Assembly (NCBI GenBank): GCA_947579605.1
Contig: OX388328.1
Coordinates: forward strand, 10,395,684-10,459,683
Source of the DNA: Athripsodes cinereus
Taxonomy: Eukaryota; Arthropoda; Insecta; Trichoptera; Leptoceridae
Length of the DNA stretch: 64,000 nucleotides
Direction: 5' to 3'
Shown: piece after piece, positions 19,590-30,114 of the stretch
How the letters are laid out: every line of letters begins with the position of its first letter
How positions within the stretch are numbered: position 1 is the stretch's first letter
Notes under the pieces: model-generated
Database searches by the model: none
Told to the model about the DNA's origin: nothing
The model's input: only the letters and a program-made list of their open reading frames with translations
Translations under genes and position numbers: made by a program

Positions 19590-19844
19590 CCCGATTTTAT
19601 TTCATTTTTAGTGTGCACTAACTAAAATTGGAACATTCCAATTTTAGTTAGTCTACATTGGTATTCTATAAATTCTAAAATTGTTCCTAATTAGAATTAT
19701 ATATAACTAGTATCATATAGAATACGAATGTTAGTTCAAATGAACGTAATTGTAAAATAGTACCCCCTATTCTATATTGATTAAAACTAAAATAAGAACA
19801 TTCGTATTTTAGTTAGTGCACACTAAAAATGAAATAGAATCGGG
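19590..19844. mobile_element. MITE with termini of about 45 bp ('CCCGATTTTATTTC')
   Basis: The left terminus, CCCGATTTTATTTCATTTTT, is mirrored by AAAAATGAAATAGAATCGGG at the right end, including the inner block TAGTGTGCACTAACTAAAAT. The element is about 255 bp and non-coding. No clear target duplication is seen. Confidence 0.75.
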
Positions 19845-20109
19845 ACTAATGGCTTAGTAAGAGGCGAAATGATTGTATAGGTACTCATTGATAAAATGTG
19901 TATTAAAAATGAGTTAAGTGTTTTGCTTCCTACGAAGATGGAAAATGCACAAAAGTTACAGATTATATTTTAAAAAAAATGCAGTATTATTTGTTGACTT
20001 TTAAATATCACAGATTTAAGTTTCATGACTCGATTCACTGCAGTTCTCAATGTATCAAATATCAAAATCCACTTAAGACGATAATTGCACCAGAGAATTT
20101 CAAAACCTT

Positions 20110-20215
20110 CGATATATCATCCAGTAGCTAAATTGGACATAGCATATCTTGCGAAAAATATTGGTTTTGGGCTCAAGTTCCATCTACGGAACGACCAAAT
20201 AAAGTTACATTTTCT
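20110..20215 (+). mobile_element. Degraded tRNA-derived SINE copy
   Basis: CATCCAGTAGCTAAATTGGAC aligns with the A-box part of the SINE at 13846. GGGCTCAAGTTCC is a decayed B box, and ACCAAATAAAGTTAC matches its body. It ends in a T-rich run. Confidence 0.5.
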
Positions 20216-20482
20216 TTTTTTAAGTTTTATATGATTTTCAATTTTTCATTCCCCAGTTTGATTCATTCATTCCGTCACAGCATTACCCACAAGTGGGATA
20301 ACCAAAGAACTAAATGGTTCACAGACTCTTTTTTTTCGTGTACCCTTCATGTGTTTTTTTTTTGTTGTACTTTGTAAATAATATTTTATTCTGTGCGAAT
20401 TGTATTTGTTGCTTGTGATTTTGTTTTTAATAAATTTATTATGATAATTGCTTGCGTTGTTTTATTTTTGACACTTTAAAAA

Positions 20483-21660
20483 TTGTCGCTAGTTGTACCG
20501 CACGGCCGCCGCTCCTCTCGGCTGGCAGGTGACAAAGCCTCTGATTGCTCCTCAGCGGTACTGTACTCCGGTTGGTATGGAGCAGGGGGTGAGTAGGGAG
20601 GTTCGCTGGTTACAGCCTTCGCTTCGTCGACGTATGACACGCCGGTATCATTGTATAGGTATCTATACACAATCCGCGTGTGTAGGTGGCGGGTGGCCCA
20701 GATGCCGACACAATCCACACACATCGGAGACTCTCTCGTTCCACCGGCCTGGGGATGTTTACTTCCGCCGCCACTACCTCGCTTCAACACCTAGGCGCGG
20801 CCAGCTAGTGCACTCGCAAGTACGGGCGAACCGGGCAATGAACCCAGCAAGCGCAGACTATATTGAGAACACTAGAAGCCACACGGCGGCGTATTCACAA
20901 GGCGGTGTCGGTTCACGGTAACCACCTCAGTGCAGGTATCACTCGAGAGCTCGTCTGTGATGAGAAGGTGTGCGACGATCTGTTGCCTGAAGATCAACTC
21001 GAGGTCCTTGTCCAGTGCAGCAGTGGTCGTAGCAGTTGTTCCCAATCCAGTCCGAGTCTAGCAGTAGTCGTGATCCAAAGTAGTAGGTAGAAGTAGCAGA
21101 GAGCTAGCACAATGAAACGCACGGTGTAAGTGATGTAGAAAGAGTAATTTATTTAACAAAATGACATGGTTTATAAAGCGACCAATACTCGCCGTCCACG
21201 CGCTACACCACAGTGGCGAGAACGTGGCGCGGACGTGTACCGGCCGACGTAAGTAATCTCCCCACTCCTGCGCGACACCTCACATGCAAGCGAGCTGCCG
21301 CACAGGAAACATCTCGGGGAGGCAGATACAACATGAATGATATTATGATGACAACGTACTACGCGCATGTAGGCAGGTGTGCATGATAGCTTTATTATAC
21401 CTACATTACGCGAGCCGCGTCTTACAAATATATATATTATTAACATTTTACATTATTATATTTGATTCTACATATTATTATGAGAGAATACAACAAGTTA
21501 TTAAGAATATGAGATATGTTATACAATATCGCAAAAGGTATTTTAGTTTGTGATGTGTACTGGCTTCGCTCACCGCGCGGCTGGGAATCACAGACAGGTT
21601 CATACCTATCTGTGCTTACCCAACTATGGCGACGCCGTGTAACGCGACAGCACACAACAC
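20483..21660 (-). repeat. Probable BEL/Pao long terminal repeat (limits tentative)
   Basis: This stretch is GC-richer than its surroundings. Read on the minus strand from about 21660 it starts TGTTGTGTGCTGTCGCGTTA, a form I associate with BEL/Pao LTR starts. It contains AATAAAG near 21390 and a TTTATAAACC block with AATAAATTACTC near 21140-21180. It precedes no coding sequence and follows a BEL/Pao protease remnant at 22821-23300 in the same orientation. A related start (TGTTGTATGCTGACGCGC) occurs at about 21830. The inner end near 20483 is a guess. Confidence 0.35.
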
Positions 21661-22139
21661 TTTACGTCATTATGAACAGTATGAGAATATGAATTTGATA
21701 TGAATACATGAAATTATTGTGTTTTAATAAACATTTCAATGGTGTGTATGCCATCCACACTCACCGCATAGCTAGGTTCTAACAGCCAAACTATACCATG
21801 CGGTGTAGCGCGTCAGCATACAACACGACACACTCTTGTGAGAGTACACGGGGAGAGCCACGTTCGATACACTCCCCCCGTGCGATTCACTCGCACTTAG
21901 AATAGAACGGCGATCTTACTCCGTCAATTTGTTGTTGTTGGATGGTGAGTCCCTCTTGTCGGCCGATGACATCACTCGCGTGAATAGCTTGACTCAACTG
22001 CTGGAGTGTCCCGTCGGTCGCTTTATGGACGCCGCGTAGCTCGTTCTCGAACAGCTGAACCGTCCCGCGATGTGCTGTCGCTCTGTCGCCGCATGAAGGC
22101 TCCCTCACCTTGTTGTGTTGAAGTTATGCTCCACACTTC

Positions 22140-22810
22140 TTATTTGTTGTTTGTCTTATCTGTTGTATTATAAGATAAGATATTGTCGAAGCTATTTGCC
22201 TGCTCCCGATTGTAATCGTGTCACATACGTCGGGCTGTCCTAGTTGACTTGCATGCTAATAGACTTCCCATCGTCTATACATTCTTGTTTCACTCCTTGT
22301 AATACACCATTGTGTGAAGTGATACACTTGTCTCACCCCTTGTAATACACCATTGTGTGTGAGGTGAGACACTTGAAGAGTTTATGCTCCTCGCTTAACA
22401 CATTGACTTCCATCACTTCTATTTTGCACTGTATGGTCTTTTATACACATATTGTTCACTCTTATGTTCTTCTGTCACATCACAGGGTAGGGCCCTCGTT
22501 GGTGTTCGGCATCTGCTTCCTGCACGTCTTGCATATCCCACAAGTGATGTTGTGAAGTCTCCATGTTGATATATTATAATAAAATACTGTTCGAAGCTAT
22601 TTTCATGCTCCCGATTGTAATTATGTCAAACACGTCGGGTTGTATTTGCATGCTTACAGGCTTCGCGTCGTATTTATACATTTGTCTCATCTGTTGTATT
22701 ATTAGATAAGACATGGTTTGAATCTACTTACTCACATGCTCCCGATTGTAATTGTGTCACACACGTCGGGCTGTATTTGCATGTCTGTAGATTCGAATGA
22801 TAACGTGCTT
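22140..22810. repeat. Dispersed-tandem repeat, three units of about 120-150 bp
   Basis: The block CATGCTCCCGATTGTAAT...GTGTCACA.ACGTCGGGCTGT...TTGCATG appears at about 22200-22260, 22600-22655 and 22735-22790. It is preceded each time by TCTTATCTGTTGTATTAT or AATAAAATACTG and a TCGAAGCTA-type junction. Between the first and second units two related 50-bp blocks (CCTTGTAATACACCATTGTGTG) also repeat. The array sits between the LTR-like block and the protease remnant. Confidence 0.7.
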
Positions 22811-22820
22811 TTGTAGGCTA

Positions 22821-23300
22821 CTATTTTTCATCTCCCGGTGCATCTCCGACTGCTGGTTCCTTTTTCTTTATTCTTATGCGTCCAGATAACATGGGATCTG
22901 TGCTAGCTGCTCCATGAACAGCCCATCCCAATGCACACTTTGATCTCATAAGGTAGTCGCCTGGGACGCGCTCTTTTTCTGATGGATATATGAGATCCGC
23001 ATGGTCTTGTCCGATCAGCATCCGGGGGTGATCGTATGTCTTCAACGACCGTGCTTCTTCACAGGTCGTAGCTACGTACTGTGCAGGTAGTCTGAGATTC
23101 TCAACGGTATTCGCCACTAACGGGTACTCCACTCCGCTGGGGCCAGTGATGTCCATTCTTACCCGTCTCGATGTAGGGTCTTTCATTACGGAGCCTCCTA
23201 TGCAGTGTATCTCCAGTCCGGATGTCCATCCCTCAGCTCCAATTGTTTTGGCAACCTCCTTTTCTATCAACGTTACCGTTGATCCTCCATTGAGAAGAGC
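22821..23300 (-). pseudogene. BEL/Pao-type aspartic protease / pol remnant
   Basis: The minus-strand frame encodes CALLNGGSTVTLIEKEVAK, then RVRMDITGPSG, QYVATTCEEARSL, and MLIGQDHADLI. The order 'ALL.GGS..TLI ... LIGQD...LI' is typical of the retropepsin region of BEL/Pao LTR retrotransposons. The catalytic Asp expected before GG is Asn (LNGGS), which should abolish activity. The upstream part is cut by the (TTTA)n end of the LINE at 23306, and RT is absent downstream, so only this fragment remains. Confidence 0.65.
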
Positions 23301-23404
23301 GCAGATGTTTATTTATTTATTTATTTATATTATGGGGTATGGTATGCACCTCGACCTATAAGATCTATTGTACTCCCCCTACTTAGCTTTCCCGGTGTTA
23401 CCAG

Positions 23405-26400
23405 TCAAAGCGAACCCTCAAGTCCCAGACATCCTATGAAGTCCAGGATCTTGAGGGGGTCCAAGGTGTGGAGAGACTCCACTTCTGCCCAGTGCCTGCC
23501 TAGGGTTTTGATTCTTGCGAATCCCACAGCATTGCAGTCCGCCAAGAGATGTCGAGGAGTCTCGGCCTCTTCTTCGCAAAATCTACAGGTGCCATCTTCT
23601 TCAAGTCCCAGTTTGCGTAGGTGTTCCCTGAGTCTGCAGTGACCCGTTAGGAAGCCTGTTATTGCCTTGAGACTTGTTTTACTTAGGTTAGTGCAAGTCT
23701 TGGCCCTTTTGGAGTTATATCCTCCGAGCAGTTCCTTGGCTTGCCTAAGCCTAGGGAAATTCTTCCATTGTTCGTTTCTTTCTTGTCTCCCTTTCTTTTT
23801 AAGTTCCTCTTGGAAAAACGTATGTCCCAAACCACAGAATGGTTCTGGTCCATAGAGTTGCGTTGCCGCACCCTTTCTTGCCAGCTTATCAGCTCGTTCA
23901 TTTCCCTCAACCCCGATGTGTCCGGGTACCCAGAGGAGGGTGACTTTATTCTTCTTGCCTAACTCGTTAAGTTTGAGGAGGCATGTCCAAACCATCTTGG
24001 AGTTGATGATGTTTGAACCCAATGCTTTAATAGCTGCTTGACTGTCAGATAGTATAGCTATATGTTGCTTACTGTATCCTCTGTCGAGATTGAACTGGAT
24101 ACATCTTTCCAGAGCATATATTTCTGCTTGGAAGACACTTGGGAATTTTCCCATTGCTTCAGAGTGTTCGGTGCGCGGCCCGTAGACTCCTGCTCCAGTT
24201 CCCTCTTCTGTTTTGGATCCATCCGTATACCATACGATGGTTCCATTCTTGAGAGAGTGTATAATATCCTCGTCCCATTCTTTCTTTGTGCTCAGTTTGA
24301 TGGCAAAATTCTTCTCGAAACTGAACTTCTTGATCATTAGATCGGCTGGCAGATCAATGAGGTATGCGCAGTCATTTAGAATTTCTTCTCCTTTGATGCG
24401 ATTTACCCTCGTTGATTCTGTCTTCTTAAGTCTGAGATATGTCTTCTTTGCAGCTTCCTCCACTACCATGTGGAGCGGTGAGAGATCAAGGATCACCTCC
24501 ATGGCTGCCGTTGGACATGTTCTCATTGCTCCTGTTATGCATAAGCATGCTAACCTTTGTACCTTATCGAGTAATTTCCTCGTGGTAACAAGTTTGGTTC
24601 TACTTGACCATGCAATGGCTCCATATGTGATGATTGGTTTTATCATCACTGTATACATCCACAGCAGGATGTTTGGGTTGCAGCCCCAATTTTTACCTGC
24701 TATCCTTCTGCAAATCATAAGTGCAGAGGTTGCTTTTTCGACTATTTTGTTGACGTGTCTATTCCACAGCAGCTTTTTGTCTAGTGTTACACCTAGATAT
24801 TTTGCTGTATCACTCCATTCTACAACAGCTCCATCTAGAAAGATTTCCTTGGTGTTTTGGAGTTTCTTTTTGTTTGTGAATGGTACTATTGTGGTTTTTC
24901 CTGAGTTCAATTTCAGCCCCACAGATATGCACCATCTTCTTGTAAGTTCTAGTGCACCCTGCATTAAATCACAAAGTACATCTTCAAACTTGCCTCTGAT
25001 TATGATGACTATGTCATCTGCATATCCATTTACATGGTATCTGTGCTCGGTGAGTTTCCCGAGTATTTCGTCTACAACTAGACTCCAAATGAGGGGTGAT
25101 AAGACTCCTCCTTGCGGACATCCTCTTGTAGTTGTAACTTGAATGTTGCTATCTCCTACTTTGGATTCCGCAGTTCTTGTGGCCAGCATATGTTTTATCC
25201 ATCTGGATATTGTGCTGCCTACTCCTCTTTTCTTTAGCGCTTCTTCGACTGCCTCATGGGAGGTGTTGTCAAAAGCTCCTTCTATGTCCAAGAATGCACA
25301 CAGAGCTATTTCTTTATTGTCGATGCTTTTCTGGATCAACTCAGTCAGCTCACACAGGGCGGAGTCCGTGGATCTTCCTACCCTGTATGCATGCTGATTT
25401 GGATGTAGTGGTGTTTTATCCAGTAGCTCGCTTCTTATGTAGTTGTCTACTACTTTCTCCATCGTCTTTAATAGGAATGATGTGAGACTGATGGGTCTGT
25501 ATGACTTTGGAAGGGTTGAGTCCTTCTTTCCATTTTTTGGAATGAAAGTCACACGTGCTCTACGCCATGATCTGGGTATGTACCCCAGAGCTAGGCTGCT
25601 TCTTATGATTCTTAGGAGATGTGGAAAGATTTCTTCCTGTCCCTTCTGAAGTAGAACTGGGAGAATGCCATCTACTCCCGGTGATTTATATGGCTGGAAT
25701 GAGTTTATGGCCCACTTCAGCCGCCCCGGGGTGCAGACTGCTTTTGTCATTTCCCAATCTTCTTTCTTAGACTTGTAGCACATTGTGTGCTCCAAGTCTG
25801 CTTCGACGGTTTGACTGTCTGGGAAGTGAGTTTCTAGTAGCAAAAGTGCTCTCTGCTCCTCACTCTCAGTGTAGCTTCCATCTGGTTTTTTGAGAGACGC
25901 TGGTCCCTGTATACCTCCTTTAGCCAGTGCTTTATGTAGTCTGGCTGCTATTGGAGTTTCCGTGATTTTTTCACAGAAATCTCTAAAGCTTTTCCGCTTT
26001 GCTTTTCTTATTTCTTTGTTGTAGTTAGTGAGTGCTTCGGTGTACTCCTGCCAGTCTCCACTCCCCTTTGCACGATTGTATAATCGTCGCACTGAGGCTC
26101 TCAGATTTGACAGTTTGTTGTTCCACCAAGGCACTTCCCTACAGCTTCTTTTCTCTCGAACAGGACAGTTTGATTTGTATGCGTCCTGAATTGCCGCATT
26201 TAGATCCTGTACTGCCTGTTCTAGTTCATAGTGATTTTTTACTTTTGAATTGACCATTTCTAAGTTATGCTTAAGACTGGTCATGTATCCATCCCAGTCT
26301 GTTTTCCTGGGATTCCTGATGAGATCTGTCTTAATAGATAGACCTTCTAAATCAAATCTTATGATTTTATGATCTGAAAGAGAAGGCTCTTGCGAAACCC

Positions 26401-27030
26401 TCCATCTCTTGACCATATCGTTGATATTTCCACTTGAAAGTGTAATATCTAATACTTCCTGCCTTATTCTAGTGATAAATGTGGGATCACTTCCCACATT
26501 TAGTATGTCTAGGTTTTCAGTCAGGATGAATTCCAGGAGTTCTTCGCCTCTTCTGTTTATATCACTACTACCCCACACAGTGTAATGAGCATTTGCATCA
26601 CACCCCAGTATGAGAGGGAGGTTGTTGTTACTACAATAATTTACTAAACTTTGAACTTCTAATGGTGGCGCTGGCCCATGATAGTCAAAGTATGGTGTTG
26701 CAATTACTATATCTCGACGTGTATCACCCATATCGATACTTGCTCGGATGGGTACTAGATCGCGGGACATGAATTCTGACAGAGACATATATTTAATATT
26801 GTCCCTTATCAAGATGCAAGCTCTTGGTTTGTCAGTCTTCATATCCCAGATTACTTTAGCACCCAAGCTAGACAGACCTCTGATCTGTCCCTTGTAAATC
26901 CAAGGTTCCTGTATTAACACAATTCCCAGGTTAGTTTTGGCAAACATGTTCGCAATGGCAGCAGAGGCTCCCCTAGCATGATGCAAGTTTACCTGAGCAA
27001 TCCTGGTGATATTATTTGTTAATTTTGGGT
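23405..27030 (-). CDS. LINE C ORF2: endonuclease, reverse transcriptase, RNase H (intact)
   Basis: An uninterrupted frame runs from above 26986 (no ATG there; it opens as RIAQVNLHHARGASAAI) to the stop at 23405, about 1200 residues. Endonuclease: NLGIVLIQEPW (catalytic Glu), LILGCDANAHYTVWG, SLSDHKIIRFD. RT at about 430-700: YKSPGVDGILP, ALCAFLDIEGAFDN, GCPQGGVLSPLIW and VNGYADDIVIII (YADD). RNase H at about 925-1060: WYTDGSKTEEGTGAG, AEIYALERC, AILSDSQAAIKAL and WVPGHIGVEGNERADKLA. A CRFCEEEAETPRHLLADC zinc-like motif follows. It performs target-primed integration. All catalytic blocks are present, so it could be a recently active source of enzyme. Confidence 0.9.
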
Positions 27031-27110
27031 TAATTTTTATTTATTTACTTGTATATATATATATATATATATATATTAATATATAATCTACTATTTAGAG
27101 TACACGCCTC

Positions 27111-28812
27111 TTACTTTTGAGCCATTTCCACATCTTGGGTATCATTTTCCCCTTCTTCTGCTGAAAGGAGTTCTTCCTCCTCATCTGTATTCGACAATGG
27201 GTTGGGACTCGCGAGCAAGCTCGCATCGTCCTCCATCCTGTCGACATCATTCTCCTCCTCCTCCCCACCCGAGCTCGCCATTGGACTCGGACTAGCGAGC
27301 AGGCTCGCGTTGTCCTCTATCCTTACGATGTTGTTTTCCCCCGAGTGAGGCATCCCCTCAGAGGAAGTCCCCTCCAATGCGATGCCCCCCCGGAGGATCA
27401 GGCAGGGGGGTAGGCGTTATGGTGGTTCCGCCTTCTTCCTTTCTCTTCCTCCATAGTCCTTGGACTTGGATCTCTCCATATCGGTAGAAGAGTGTTCCCC
27501 TCTTCTCCGACATGTTTCTATGGGAAGCCTGGTCTACCTCTAAACTTAAGAGCCAGCCAGTTCCATCCTTCTTGCTGGCAAGGATTCTCCAGAGGGTGAT
27601 GTTGAGCCCCTCATTTTGCCTATCCAGCATCTTAAGTACTTCCTCTGTGGTCATGTCTTGGCTTCTGGGAAAAAGATGGTGACGGTGTATGCCTTCGGGA
27701 CATCCTCTTCTGAGCATGCCCTAAGCCCCGCCCCCTCCCATCCCCCCAGAGACCCGACCACGGACTTCAACCACTCAGATGTTGATGTGGTAGCACAGTC
27801 CACCAAGAGCATGCTTGGTTTGAAGCGTATGCTTCGGAACTGTACTTTACTTTGAGATGGTGTCGTGTCCGACATCATCTCCTTCAAGATTAGGTCTTCC
27901 AGCCTAGTGAGACCCTCATTGTCTATGGTGACCTTTGGGTACTCATTTGGCAGGATTACCAATCTTGTTGCTTTAAGAGCAGTTGCATAACTGGTGACTT
28001 GCCCAGTTGACCTAGTACTAGCCTGGGTCTGTGTAGCTGCTCTTTTCTTTTTTGAGGCTGGGTTCTCTGGAGGAGTCATCAGCCTCTTCTTGGCATTTTG
28101 CTCTTTGGGTGCAGGCCCCTCTGCAATTGCCTTCTTTTTAATCTCTTCAGGTGCATGCCCTTCAGACGATCCTTCGGCGTTTTGTGGTTCGGGTGTTACC
28201 TTCCCCGCAATCGCCCTCTTTCTGGCCTCCTCTGGTTCAAGCCAATGGTTAGGTATCGGAGATACCACTTTTTTCGGGCCCCGCTGAGACCTCTTGTCAA
28301 CGGGTCGTCCCGACCTCCAGGTTCACCTGGAGCTGGCAGTGGCATCATCCTCCACCCTGGCCTTTTGCTTCTCTTTGGTGCATTGCTGCCGCTAGTCCCG
28401 GGTTTATCGGTATTGCCAGTGGAGGTTCCGCCAACACCAGCCCGACTTGTCCGGTGATGTTATTAGTGGAAGCTCGGCACCTTCTGTCCCGGATTTCCCG
28501 GTATTGTTAGCGGAGACATCGCCCCCAGCAGTCCCGGAGCATCCGGGTTTGTCACCGCTGGAGGTTCTGCCACCACTAGTCCCGGCCTTTCCGGTGCTGC
28601 CAATAAAGGCACTACTCAGTTCTTTTGTTGTCGACCTGAAGGCCGAGACGCGCCGCCCGATCCACAGGAGCAGACGACGACGCTCGACCCCCCGCGTCGG
28701 ACTTGGTATTTGCAGGGCAAGCCTGCTTAGGTTTCTTGTTTTTGTTTTTCTTTTTGAGTTCTCTTTCCATTTGAGTCCCACGAGCAGCTAGGGAACTAAA
28801 AGTCCACTGCAT
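27111..28812 (-). pseudogene. LINE C copy 1 ORF1 (DUF4780-like), frameshifted
   Basis: By comparison with copy 2 this ORF1 is spread over at least four frames (28812-28612, 28781-28404, 28268-27651, 27717-27358, 27377-27111). The N-terminus is lysine-rich with Gly/Ser/Thr repeats. A middle domain reads TSYATALKATRLVILPNEYP, then MLLVDCATTSTSEWLKSVVG, which resembles DUF4780, a domain seen in ORF1 proteins of such LINEs. An acidic serine-rich C-terminus follows (LLASPSPMASSGGEEEE). ORF1 proteins bind the element's RNA. The indels make this copy unable to supply ORF1p. Confidence 0.65.
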
Positions 28813-28840
28813 CAGAGCCCCGCATGATGCAGTAAGGCTA

Positions 28841-29283
28841 CTTACTCCAGGAGGTCGCCAGGTATCCTGAAGGCCCCGTTTGAGACACCATACCCTGGTG
28901 CCATTCAGCCATCAGCACGGGTCGCTCTACACCTTGCTTGGGTTGGGATTGGTATGATGGAACATATGTGATGGATTAAAATGTGGTTACGAAAAAAGGA
29001 GTTTTGACAGGTATCCTGAAGGCCCCGTTTGAGACACCATACCCTGGTGCCATTCAGCCATCAGCACGGGTCGCTCTACACCTTGGCTTGGGTTGGGATT
29101 GGTATGATGGAACATATGTGATGGATTAAAATGTGGTACGAACAAGGAGTTTTGACAGGAAAGCGGGTATAGGATTGGGAGGGCGCTGACCGGAGGGATC
29201 TGTGGACAGATCAGCGCTCAGCTCAGGTATCCCGGGTGCGCCATACCCGTAACTCACTGGAACAGTGAGCCCCCTGGGTACTG
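28841..29283 (-). promoter_or_regulatory. LINE C copy 1 5' UTR with tandem monomers
   Basis: The block starting GGTATCCTGAAGGCCCCGTT and ending near GGAGTTTTGACAG occurs twice in tandem (about 28859-29009 and 29010-29160), followed by a unique stretch up to the 5' terminus near CCCAGGGGGCTCACTG. Copy 2 has a single block plus a stub. Variable-number 5' monomers are a known LINE promoter layout; promoter function is inferred. Confidence 0.6.
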
Positions 29284-30045
29284 CTTCGACGGTTTGACTG
29301 CCTGGGAAGTGAGTTTCTAGTAGCAAAAGTGCTCTTTGCTCCTCACTCTCAGTGTAGCTTCCATCTGGGTTTTTGAGAGACGCTGGTCCCTGTAAACCTC
29401 CTTTAGCCAGTGCTTTATGTAGTCTGGCTGCTATTGGAGTTTCCGTGATTTTTTCACAGAAATCTCTAAAGGTTTTCCACTTTGCTTTTCTTATTTCTTT
29501 GTTGTAGTTAGTGAGTGCTTCGGTGTACTCCTGCCAGTCTCCACTCCCCTTAGCACGATTGTATAATCGTCGCACTGAGGCTCTCAGATTTGACAGTTTG
29601 TTGTTCCACCAAGGCACTTCCCTACAGCTTCTTTTCTCTCGAACAGGACAGTTTGATTTGTATGCGTCCTGAATTGCCGCATTTAGATCCTGTACTGCCT
29701 GTTCTAGTTCATAATGATTTTTTACTTTTGAATTGACCAGTTCTAAGTTATGCTTAAGACTGGTCATGTATCCATCCCAGTCTGTTTTCCTGGGATTCCT
29801 GATGAGATCTGTCTTAATAGATAGACCTTCTAAATCAAATCTTATGATTTTATGATCTGAAAGAGAAGGCTCTTGCGAAACCCTCCATCTCTTGACCATT
29901 TCGTTGATATTTCCACTTGAAAGTGTAATATCTAATACTTCCTGCCTTATTCTAGTGATAAATGTGGGATCACTTCCCACATTTAGTATATCTAGGTTTT
30001 CAGTCAGGATGAATTCTAGGAGTTCTTCGCCTCGCCATGATGCAA
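29284..30045 (-). pseudogene. LINE C copy 2 ORF2 fragment
   Basis: The frame matches copy 1 ORF2 almost residue for residue through VGSDPTFITRIRQEVLD, SLSDHKIIRFDLEG and SCREVPWWNNKLSNLR to LLLLETHFPGSQTVEA, and then runs into copy 1's 5' UTR (to a stop at 29126). It keeps the last endonuclease block and part of the linker only. Confidence 0.8.
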
Positions 30046-30114
30046 GTTTACCTGAGCGATCCTGGTGATATTATTTGTTAATTTTGTGCTAATTTTTATT
30101 TATTTATTTACTTA

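Larger units (their letters stand above)
23306..29283 (-). mobile_element. LINE 'C' copy 1: two-ORF element with RNase H, nearly full length
   Basis: Minus strand order: repeated 5' UTR monomers (29283-28841), ORF1 in several frames (28812-27111), a TA-rich spacer and ORF2 (26986-23405), then a short 3' UTR ending in a (TAAA)n run at 23330-23306. ORF2 has an EEP endonuclease, RT, RNase H and a C-terminal zinc-knuckle-like motif, which places it in the I/LOA/R1 group of non-LTR elements. At its 5' end it abuts ORF2 sequence of copy 2, and at its 3' end BEL/Pao sequence. Confidence 0.85.

Noticed and set aside
20493..21090. Protein-coding gene in the GC-rich block
   Set aside because: Open frames exist on both strands because of GC content, without recognisable domains; the block looks like an LTR or leader.
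24213..25142. 309-codon plus-strand frame
   Set aside because: It lies opposite LINE C ORF2 and has no domain; it is a shadow of that frame.
27050..27076. Regulatory TA-rich element between LINE C ORF1 and ORF2
   Set aside because: It is a simple (TA)n microsatellite; no further evidence of function.
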